The translations under genes were made by a program, and so were the position numbers. From contig OX328099.1 in assembly GCA_946811185.2 (NCBI GenBank), positions 20,487,859-20,551,858 on the forward strand: a stretch of 64,000 nt of DNA. The letters run 5' to 3'. The notes beneath the pieces were generated by a model. The model was not told the DNA's origin. It worked only from the letters and a program-made list of their open reading frames with translations, and ran no database searches. How positions within the stretch are numbered: position 1 is the stretch's first letter; each line of letters opens with the position of its first letter. Origin of the DNA: Hippopus hippopus. Lineage: Eukaryota; Mollusca; Bivalvia; Cardiida; Cardiidae. Below are positions 53,682 through 62,419 of the stretch, piece by piece.

Positions 53682-53764
53682 CCGACATCTTCAGAAACGG
53701 AAGACCAACACAACATTTTCTCGTCAGAGCCAATGGCTCTGAATATGAAGTTTCCTACCCGTGA
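53682..53764 (+). CDS. Candidate exon in the right inverted-repeat arm
   Basis: After an acceptor (TTGGTCGTTTTTCAG) two bases plus 26 codons (DIFRNGRPTQHFLVRANGSE and a few more residues) run to TGA at 53762-53764, exactly at the arm border. It is the mirror of 40926-41017. The acceptor and frame are kept in both arms, but the alternative frame (PTSSETEDQHNIFSSEP) is open too. No family recognised. Confidence 0.25.
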
Positions 53765-54257
53765 CCACTGTCCACTTAAGTTTGTCAACACTGAGGCCAG
53801 CCCAGCCTGTTTTGTCGTCTGCTAGTTAACTCGCCAGTTTCGCCATCTTTATAAAATATGCCAGACTCCGGGAAAAGTCTAGAACAGTCACATGCATATA
53901 TAGCGCTAATGACTTAATAAAGAAAAACGAATGCAAGAGTATTTAGTGCTTATATGTACAGAACAAAATCTAGTATATAAAGGGTATCTTTTCCTTCTGT
54001 AGGCCCCTGTGACATTTTCAAAAGTGTTGTTTTAGCCGACCAATCGAATCAGTTACACATGTGTTTGCTGGCAAGTATGCGTGTAAACAAAACAAGAGGT
54101 TATGAATGGAATTTTTTTTCGTTTGTGTGATGAGTTGTAAAAGGTTTGTTTACATTTACAAATAATTCTAATCTGTAATCATGCAAAATTGGGCGAAGGT
54201 CAGTCTGCGCTATCAAGAGCGCAGGCTAGCCCTCGTCCACTCTGCACAACACTACGA
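53765..54257. other. No recognised gene
   Basis: AT-rich. It holds a small hairpin at 54190-54236 (GGGCGAAGGTCAGTCTGCGC...GCGCAGGCTAGCCCTCGTCC) reminiscent of the RepC/RepJ hairpins. Confidence 0.45.
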
Positions 54258-56071
54258 AAACAAGAGGGCCAAGATGGCCCTGGATCGCTCACCTGAATTT
54301 TTGAGAGGAACATAGCCAATTTTTTATGAGGTATTGAAACTTTGGAAACAAAATCATTATTTTGCCAAGCAATTTTGAAAAAGTCACCTGTAAATGTCAT
54401 TTCAAAATCTGTCACCACCCCTACAATTATCACCACAGCAATGAATTTGATGAATCAGAATTCTGCAAATAAATTTTTGGAAAGATCACCCAAAGACAAT
54501 TTCTTGAAGAAGAGCACATGCTCGATAGTGACTAAAAACATAAGTTGAACAAGAGCACCACATGCAGGTGCCAACAATTGGCTGTTGTTTTTTGACGGAT
54601 AAAAATTTCCCTAACAATTTTTGAAAAAGGTCAGCCTAGGAACATTTCTGTGAAATTATTTCAAAATCTGACCAGCCGTTCCAGAGAAGAAGAATTAAGA
54701 AATTCCTATTCATGTCCCTGTAGTGCAAATAGCCCCCACCATCAGAGCCATGTTTCTTGACAGATCACAATTTATGAACAATTTTTGAAAAGAGTCACCC
54801 AAGGAACATTGCTGTGAAATTATTTAAAAATCTGACCAGCATTTTCAGAGAAGAAGAATTTTTAAGAATTTCTTCATGTCCGTATAGTGTAAATAGCCCA
54901 CAGCCATCAGAGCCATGTTTCTTGATGGATCAAAATTTCTCGAACAATTTGCAAAAAGGGTCACCCAAGAAACATTTCTGTGAAATTATTTCAAAATCTG
55001 ACCAGCCGTTTTAGAGAAGAAGAATTTTTAAGAATTTCTTCATGTCCATATAGTGCAAGTGCCCCCCCCCCCCCACCCATGAGAGCCATGCTTCTTGACG
55101 AATCAGCATTTTGCGAACAATTTTTGAAAAGGGTAACCAAAGGAACATTTCTGTGAAATTATTTTAAAATCTGACCAGCGGTTTCAGAGAAGAAGAATTT
55201 TTAAGAATTTCTTCATTTCTGTATAGTGCAAGTAGCCCCCAGTCACCAGAGCCATGTTTCTTGACAGATCAAAATTTCGCGAACAATTTTTGAAAAGGGT
55301 CACCCAAGGAACATCTCTGTGAATTTATTTCAAAATCTGACCAGCGGTTTCAGAGAAGAAGAATTTTTAAGAATTTCTTCATTTCTGTATAGTGCAAGTA
55401 GCCCCCATTCTCCAGAGCCATGTTTCTTGACGGATCAAAATTTCGCGAACAATTTTTGAAAAGGGTCACCCAAGGAACATCTCTGTGAAATTATTTCAAA
55501 ATCTGACCAGCGGTTTCAGAGAAGAATTTTTAAGAATTTCTTCATTTCTGTATAGTGCAAGTAGCCCCCATTCTCCAGAGCAATGTTTCTTGACGGATCA
55601 GAATTTCGCGAACAATTTTTGAAAAGGGTCACCCAAGGAACATCTCTGTGAAATTATTTCAAAACTGACCAGCGGTTTCAGAGAAGAAGAATTTTTAAGA
55701 ATTTCTTCATTTTTGTATAGTGCAAGTAGCCTCCATTCACCAGAGCCATGTTTCTTGACGGATCAGAATTTCGCGAACAATTTTTGAAAAGGGTCACCCA
55801 AGGAACATATCTGTGAAATTATTTCAAAATCTGACCAGCGGTTTCAGAGGAGAAGATTTTTAAAGAATTTCTTAGAAAATTCCATTTTGTTGCCATGGCA
55901 ACCATAGTTTTTGATGGAATCAAATTCTGTGAACATTTTTTAAAGAGGACCTCCCAAGGAACATTCCAGCCAAGTTTGGTCCAAATTGGACGACGGACGA
56001 CGCACGACGGACGACGGACACCGGGTGATCCTAAAAGCTCCCCTTGAGCACGTTGTGCTCAGATGAGCTAA
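54258..56071 (+). mobile_element. HINE/Helitron-like element, type F (copy F2)
   Basis: AACAAGAG plus GGGCCAAGATGGCCC and ATCGCTCACCTGA. A type-G 5' module (AACAAGAGCACCACATGCAG) lies inside at 54548. About eight tandem units of ~170 bp follow (54600-55850; GGGTCACCCAAGGAACAT, TCTGACCAGCGGTTTCAG, TAGTGCAAGTAGCCCCC). The X-box palindrome is at 55889-55902. Then a GACGACGCACGACGGACG tract, the hairpin GAGCACGTTGTGCTC, and AGATGAGCTAAAAA. Unlike F1 it keeps the whole 3' end. Confidence 0.7.
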
Positions 56072-56577
56072 AAAGGAAATGATATAGAGATTATTGGCTT
56101 GTCACAGTTACACTTCAAAGTTTTTCGACCACGAGCAAGAAAGATCTTAAAAACATATAGATCTAGGCAAAAGAAGCAAATGCTGGTGATCTCATATTTA
56201 GACCACGCATGTAGCGAATTGACCAATCAGCGATCAGTATTTCAAAAGTATATATCGAAGATACAACTCCAACAGTTGTATATCTAGATGTACAATGCCA
56301 GTATATCTTGCACGTGAAATCCGATAAGACTTGTTTTCAGTATCGAGTCAGAGCAAAATGTACCTGTCGCGGTAAAACACAATTTCGAAAATATCATTCA
56401 GGGAATAGGATACAGCATTTCGATGGGTGAGTGCAGTACTATTTTAAGTGCGTATACAAGCACTTAGAATAGTATTGCACTTACTTATCAATTTACAAGT
56501 AACCTCTTTAGTGGAGTGTGTTTTTGACACACAAAAAAAGACTTCAGTAAGGAAAAAAAACTAATGTTCGCTTTAGA
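56072..56577. other. No recognised feature
   Basis: AT-rich. A short inverted pair (GTGCAGTACTATTTTAAGTG / CACTTAGAATAGTATTGCAC, about 56432-56481) is the only structure. Confidence 0.4.
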
Positions 56578-57012
56578 TGATATCACGGCGGTCAGTGAGC
56601 CTATGCATATGTTTCCTGCCTTTCTCATACCACAACAATACAACTAAGCGACTTTTCTCTATAATTTAAAAAAAAAGTAAAAATTCATTTTAACTAAGAA
56701 TAAGAATTTCCAATGCGCTCTTGCGTTTGTTTGTACAGGAGTTTTTGCGTTTGTTTGTACAGGAGTTTAATGCTGTTTTAATAGCCACGAGGTCATATAC
56801 GGCGATCAGTGGACCTATGCTTATGCTCTCTAGCTTTCTCACACCAGTACTGACAAAACTTTCTTTCCAAGTCACTGACTACTTTTCTCACACGCATCAG
56901 AGGTGAGAGGCGAAAAATCGAGGGAAAGAGAGCTTGCCACAACCGGATATCGAACCTGCAACTACCAGCTCGCAAGTTAGATACGCTAGCCACTGAGCTA
57001 CTAGGCCGGGCA
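56578..57012 (-). repeat. Two SINE copies, minus orientation
   Basis: 57012-56785 (minus) parallels the SINE at 41946: head CGGCCTAGTAGCTCAGTGGC, B box GGTTCGATATCCGG, CGCCTCTCACCTCTGATGC. The 3' part ends GATCGCCGTATATGACC. A second, 3'-end-only piece is at 56636-56578 (TGTGGTATGAGAAAGGCAGG ... CCGCCGTGATATC). A duplicated AGGAGTTT-TGCG stretch (CGTTTGTTTGTACAGGAGTTT twice) lies at 56724-56769. Confidence 0.7.
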
Positions 57013-57219
57013 GAAATTCACGTTTTGAATATAATTGATAAAAAAGAACAAATATTATTTCTCAAAAACATTCTATGTTTTTGGTACTAAAATAGACAGT
57101 TCAGTCGATACGTAACGTTTTCAAAATATTGCAGACAAACACTAGTTCGATCTTGAACGCTCCACAATGAGGTTTACCTTGATTGAATATCCTACTGATG
57201 AATAATTCCGAATTTTGAT

Positions 57220-57300
57220 AGAAATTATACCTTTTATTTGCCTCTTTTGAATCAGGTGCAGAAATTATACCTTTTATTTGCCTCTTTTGAATCGAGTGCA
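57220..57300. repeat. Short direct duplication
   Basis: GAAATTATACCTTTTATTTG with CCTCTTTTGAATC occurs twice in a row (57220-57252 and 57261-57293), period about 41 bp. Confidence 0.75.
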
Positions 57301-57439
57301 ATAACTCTCATTTTAACAATCATAACGTTAGTGACTCCATTTTGTAACAAGCTTTTTATCTCATACGAACATGTACATTTGACATGAAATGCACGAATAA
57401 ATAGTCACGTGGTCTAAGTTAGATAGAAAATCTCGTGCC

Positions 57440-57500
57440 GTGATATATGGGAAATATACACTCGCTTACGCTCGTGTATATTTCCCATATACCACGGCAC
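57440..57500. repeat. Perfect-stem hairpin
   Basis: ATGGGAAATATACAC...CGAGTGTATATTTCCCAT-type arms: ATATGGGAAATATACACTCG (57447) is mirrored by CGTGTATATTTCCCATAT (about 57473-57491), with flanking CGTGCCGTGAT / ACCACGGCACTCG. Confidence 0.7.
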
Positions 57501-57644
57501 TCGTTTTCTATCCCATACTTATTCTAACTCTTTGCCACAAGCAAAATCTCAGGCTTGTTCAAATTGAGAGTGCTTGCAAATGAGGATTTTAATATATATT
57601 ATATAAAATATACTTGTGTATATTATAACTAGTGCGCGGGAGCT

Positions 57645-58372
57645 AGTGTTTCCGCCTTCAATTGAGTTTGATTTGATCACACGCTTACAAAGAAAACTGA
57701 TAGAGAAAGATAAGTAGCTATGTAAGAGTAACAAGTACACAAGCTGTGTCCAATCCAGCACGAATGTTTCTCTGTCACCACATTTATTCATACGCTAACG
57801 AACAATACAAACGAAGAAAACAAAAATAGGAGGCTATGTATTACTCGAACAAATTGACATAAAATAAGTGACCTCTATTACCATATATTACATGCTTGAT
57901 TTATTGTCCAGACTTAGCCTCGGCTAATATCGTCTGCATGCAGAACCATGTGAACGATTTTCAACTCTCTATGCCGCTTATAGATTCATCATGTCTTTTA
58001 AGAATACTTAAAATACCTGAAATAAACATGATTTTGTTGGTTTGAATTGGAAATACGTGGCGGATGACACTGATCTAAGATGCACTTTCTGTGCAGTCTT
58101 ATCTTGATCCATGTCATCCGCAAAAGCTTCTTTTCTTGATTTATGGCACTGTAAGGGTCAAACCCGACATTTACCGTTGAAAGAATTTCCATATCGATCG
58201 ATTATTCTTTGCATAGAGGTCAATTTCAGGTCAATTTTTTCAAATAATAAAAATAATTATTACATAAGCTGTGTCCAATGCAACACTTCATTTTCTCTGT
58301 CACCGCATTAATTTTGATCATATGCTAGCGAAGAAAACAGACAGAGAATGACAGGAAATTCTGTAAAATTAA
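57645..58372. repeat. Tandem family I units and neighbouring RepA core
   Basis: 57660-57835 and 58262-58372 are units of the 39942-40200 family (AAGCTGTGTCCAATCCAGCA, TTTCTCTGTCACCACATTTA, AAGAAAACTGATAGAGAAAG). 58045-58145 has an eroded RepA core (ATCTAAGATGCACTTTCTGT, GCAGTCTTATCTTGATCCAT). The lead TGTTTCCGCCTTCAATTGA at 57649 also occurs at about 6510 behind fold-back copy 1. No gene. Confidence 0.55.
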
Positions 58373-58384
58373 TAATTATGTATT

Positions 58385-58530
58385 TTAACTTTTTACCGAA
58401 CGACAAACTTTTAGACTTGTCTATATTAAAAGATTTGCTGACGATAAAGGAAATATGCAGGTTACCATGTAATCACAATCCTTCTGTTTCATTGTCAGTA
58501 AAACACGGGACTGTTGGTAAAGGGTAAAGA
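58385..58530 (+). repeat. RepB copy, eroded
   Basis: AACTTTTTACCGAACGACAA, ...GATTTGCTGACGATAAAGG, and the end GGACTGTTGGTAAAGGGTAA. The central hairpin is reduced to CAGGTTACCATG. It touches the start of the next element. Confidence 0.55.
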
Positions 58531-58531
58531 A

Positions 58532-59882
58532 AACAAGAGGGCCTCATGGCCCTGGATCGCTCACCTGAGTCAATAGGCAAAATTTCACTCCAGAGTCATG
58601 ATTGAAACTCTGACAAATTGTCAGGTCAATTGAGCTTAAAATGTGGCCTCTAAAGCGCCCTCAAGGAATTTCCATAAGTTGACCTAGTGACCTAATTTAT
58701 GACCCCATGTGACCCAATTTTGATCTCATCCAAGATTTTATCAAGACAAACATGCTGACCAATTTTCAGGTCAATTGAGCAAGATTTCTTGCCTCTAGAG
58801 CCCATACGGAATTTCTGTAAGTTGACCTAGTGACCTAGTGTTTGACTCTAGGTAACCCAATTTTGAACTCATCCTAGATTTTATCAAGACAAACATTCTC
58901 AGCAATTTTCAAGTCAACTGAGCAATAAATGTGGCTTCCAGAGTGCTGACAAGATTTTTCTTTAATTTGACCAAGTGACCTAGTTTATGAACCCACATGA
59001 CCCAATTTAGAACTCATCATAAAGTCTATCAAGACAAACATTCTGAACAATTGAGCAATAGATGTGGCCTCTAGAGTGCCCAAATAAATTTCTTTAATTT
59101 GACCTACTGACCTAGTTTATAACTCAATTTCAACCTCATTCGATATTTCATCAAGACAAACATTCTGACCAATTTTCATGTCAATTGAGCATGAAATGTG
59201 GCCTCCAGAGTGCCCGCAAGGTATTTCTTTAATTTGACCTTGTGACCTATATTATGACTCCAGGTGACCCAATTCTAAACTCATCCTAGATTTCATCAAG
59301 ACAAACATTTCAACCAATGTTCAAACCAATTGAGCAATAAATGTGGCCTCTAGAGTGCCCACACAGTATTTCTTTAATTTGACCTTGTGACCTACTTTAT
59401 GACCCAAGGTGACCTAAGTTCAGACTCATGTGAAATTTTATTAGGACAAACATTCTGAATAACTTTAAAGTCAACTAAGCAACGAATGTGGCCTCTAAAG
59501 TACCAACAATATATTTCCTTAACGTGACCTAGTGACCTAGTTTATGACCCCAGGTGACGCAAATTCAAACTCATCCAAGACAAACATTCTGACCAATTTT
59601 CAAGTCAATTGAGTTGAAAAATATGGCTTCTAGAGTGCCCACAAGGTATTTCTTTAATTTGACCTAGTGACCTTGATTAAGACCCAAAGTAACCCAAATT
59701 CAAAGTAATCACAGATTTCATCAAGAAAAACATTCTGACCATATTTCAGGTCAAATGAGCAAGAAATGTGGCCTCTAGATTGCCCACAAGGTATTTCTTT
59801 AATTTGATCTAGTGACCTAGTTTATGACCACAGGCGACCCATTTTCGAAACTCATTGAACATGTTGTGTTCCGGTGGGCTAT
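58532..59882 (+). mobile_element. HINE/Helitron-like element, type E-related (copy E3a)
   Basis: AACAAGAG plus GGGCCTCATGGCCC, then GGATCGCTCACCTGAG. There are eight to nine tandem units of ~150 bp related to the E unit (TGACCTAGTGACCTAGTTTA, ATCAAGACAAACATTCTGAC) but with AATTGAGCAATAAATGTGGC. It ends in an eroded 3' module: TTGAACATGTTGTGTTCCGG, TGGGCTAT. Confidence 0.65.
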
Positions 59883-61152
59883 CAAACTTAGTACAGGTCC
59901 ACTAGGAGATAATACATACCAAATATCAAAGCTCTATGCCTTCCAGTTTTAAAGAAGAAGAATTTTAAAGTTTTCCTTCTTTGTTCCTATGTTCGAAATT
60001 GTGACCCCCGGGGCAGGGCCAGTTTTCACCCCAGCGGGTTTATTTGAACAGACTTGGTAGAAGTCTACTAGGAGATACTACATGCCAAATATCAAAGCTC
60101 TACACCTTCCAGTTTCAGAGAAGAAGAATTTTAAAGTTTTCCTTCTTTGTTCCTGTGTTCGAACTTGTGACCCCCGAGGCGGGGCTAGTTTTGTTTCCAG
60201 GGGCATCATATGAACAAACTTGGTAGAGGTCCATTAGGAGATACAACATACCAAATATCAAAGCTCTACGCCATCCAGTTTCAGAGAAGAAGAATTTTAA
60301 AGTTTTCCGTCTTTGTTCCTATGTTTGAACTTGTGACCCCCGGGGCGGGCCTAGTTTTGACCCCAGGGGCATCATATGAACAAACTTGGAAAAGGTCCAT
60401 GAGGAGATACTACATACCAAATGTCAAAGCTCTACGCCTTCCAGTTTCAGAGAAGAAGAATTTTAAAGTTTTCCGTCTTTGTTCCTGTGTTCGAACTTGT
60501 GACGCCCGGGGTGGGGCCAGTTTTGTTTCCAGGGGCATCATATGAACAAACTTGGTAGAGGTCCATGAGGAGATACTACATACCAAATATCAAAGCTCTA
60601 CGTCTTTAAGTTTCAGACAAGAAGAATTTTAAAGTTTCCTTCTTTGCTCCTATGTTCGAACTTGTGACCCCCAGGGCGGGGCCAGTTTTGACCCCGGCGG
60701 GTTTATTTGAACAAACTTAGTAGAGGTCCACTAGGAGATGCTACATACCAAATATCAAAGCTCTATGTTCCTATGTTCGAACTTGTGACCCTGGGGCGGG
60801 GCCAGTTTTGACCCCAGGGGCATCATATGAACAAACTTGATAGAGGTCCTCTATGAGATGCTACATACCAAATATCAAAGCTCTACGCCTTCTAGTTTCA
60901 GAGGAGAAGATTTTAAAAGATTTTGCATTTTTTTCCTTTTTGTTGCCATGGCAACCAGAGTTAAGGGTGGAATTCAATTCTTTGAACAACTTTGGTAGAG
61001 CTTCACCCAAGAAACATCCCTGCCAAGTTTCATCAAGATTGGCCCAGTGGTTTAGGAGAAGATGTTTAAAGAAATTGTTGACGGACGACGGACGCTGGAC
61101 ATAGGGCGATCACAATAGCTCACCTTGAGCACGTTGTGCTCAAGTGAGCTAA
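59883..61152 (+). mobile_element. 5'-truncated element with D-like array and E-type 3' end (copy E3b)
   Basis: Six to seven units of ~160 bp with GTGACCCCCGGGGCGGGG and TTTTGACCCCAGGGGCATCA, close to the core of the D unit. Then comes the X-box palindrome at 60942-60955 in the context also seen in D and F, and a GACGGACGACGGACG tract. The 3' end is of E/F type: GAGCACGTTGTGCTC, AAGTGAGCTAA. So array and 3' end are combined differently from D1, D2 and E1/E2. Confidence 0.65.
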
Positions 61153-61319
61153 CAAGTGAATGGCAATTGAAACGTTATTTAACGTCACCTGAAACAAATT
61201 GTACCTATCACAAATGATAGTTTCAAACTTGACTGTTGAGTATCATTCTCCGATTTGTTGTCAACCAGGGTCCGTATTCACCAACTATTTTTTGGAACGT
61301 TCTTAGCCTTTCTCTCTAA

Positions 61320-61414
61320 GATTTTCCGAACTTTGAAAGTAACACACCTTCTAATTGGCTAAACCATTTGGTTTAGCCAATCTGAAGGCGTGTTACTTTC
61401 AAATTTGGAAAATC
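61320..61414. repeat. Palindrome 1, arms about 47 bp
   Basis: GATTTTCCGAACTTTGAAAG...TTGGCTAAACCA is mirrored by TGGTTTAGCCAA...CTTTCAAATTTGGAAAATC around a TT centre (61367-61368). A related half is at 6600-6655. Non-coding. Confidence 0.85.
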
Positions 61415-61661
61415 TTGAAGAATAAGACTGAGAATAATCTTAAAGACGATTGCTACAGTTTCACCATTTTTTGAAAACATTCAGAATTTCATGAAACTTT
61501 GTTTGGTGATAGTATATTATCTGATCTACAAAAATAGGGGATAAAAAAAGGGGGTCACCAGCTTTGGGAAAATTTTATGAATATTTCTTTAAGTACACCC
61601 TGCATTGCGGCAGTTCAGGATGAAATTTCACCTATGAAAACTAAGTCTATGTATATAGACT

Positions 61662-61882
61662 TTGTACAGAATGACGTCACTCTATATAGAAAGACGTCAC
61701 TCTACATAGAATAACGTAGATTTTACCACGATTTCGTTGCACTGTGTTTATAGAGCGAATTCACGTGTCATGTTAGAATATACATTCTAACATGACACGT
61801 GAATTCGGCTCTATAAACACAGTGCAACGAAAGCGTGGTAAAATCTACGTCATTCTATATAGAGTGACGTCATTCTGTACAA
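61662..61882. repeat. Palindrome 2, arms about 100 bp, 4-base loop
   Basis: TTGTACAGAATGACGTCACT at the left is mirrored by AGTGACGTCATTCTGTACAA at the right. The centre is TTAGAAT-ATAC-ATTCTAA (61773-61790). The left arm has one extra ~20-bp unit (GACGTCACTCTACATAGAAT). Each arm carries TGACGTCA (61672-61679, 61865-61872) and CACGTG (61762-61767, 61796-61801). Confidence 0.9.
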
Positions 61883-61980
61883 CGTAAGTAAGTTATTCAA
61901 TGGAATATAATCTGCATCCGCGTTTTTACTCCAAGTATGAACTTGTTTTCCTTTCATTAAAAGTTGGTCATATTAGAATC

Positions 61981-62151
61981 GAAATAATCTTCTTTCTATC
62001 GTGGTTTATCGTTCAATAAACCACGTTGTGAGTTATGAGGCGCAATGAATAAACCACTCGGGCTATCGCCCTCGTGGATTATTTATTGTGCCTCATAACT
62101 CACAACCGTGGTTTATTGAACGATAAAACACGATAGAAAGAAGATTATTTC
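61981..62151. repeat. Palindrome 3, arms about 80 bp
   Basis: GAAATAATCTTCTTTCTATC is mirrored by GATAGAAAGAAGATTATTTC. Inner pairs are GGTTTATCGTTCAATAAACC-type and AGTTATGAGGCGCAATGAAT / ATTTATTGTGCCTCATAACT. The centre is GGGC-TAT-CGCCC near 62064. Confidence 0.9.
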
Positions 62152-62419
62152 TTAAATACAATATGGGGAAATAATACAAATAAGATTGTGAAATAAAACT
62201 AATGGACTTCCGGGGGAAAAAAAGAGTCATACATAGGGAGTACGATAAAGAAAAAGAGAGGTAAAGATTTGTTTTCAGAGCACACAGTTTAAAATGGTGG
62301 TCTGTCGGAGCATAGCATTGTGGGGGATAGAGAGAAAGTGGCAATAATGGGCGTTCTATAAACCGGGGGGGGGGGGGGAAGAAATAAGTAGTCAAGCTGG
62401 GGATGCTGCAACATTACAA

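Larger units (their letters stand above)
40936..53763. repeat. 12.8-kb inverted duplication (large palindrome) with nested insertions
   Basis: The left arm is 40936-42572 plus 51672-51930. The right arm is 52151-53763, and a spacer of about 220 bp lies between. Examples of paired blocks: ATAATACGTCACGGACCTAAATT at about 41209 against AATTTAGGTCCGTGACGTATTAT; CCGATTGATGAGGGCTTCCTTT near 41430 against its mirror near 53270; GTGCCTGTCACAACTTTAG (52480) against 42490. After removing the SINE and the LTR element from the left arm, both arms are about 1.61 kb and differ only by scattered bases and small indels. Short similarity (GCC-GCCTGTTTT) extends past both outer ends, and ACCAC stands directly outside each end, so the borders are approximate. 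Confidence 0.85.
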
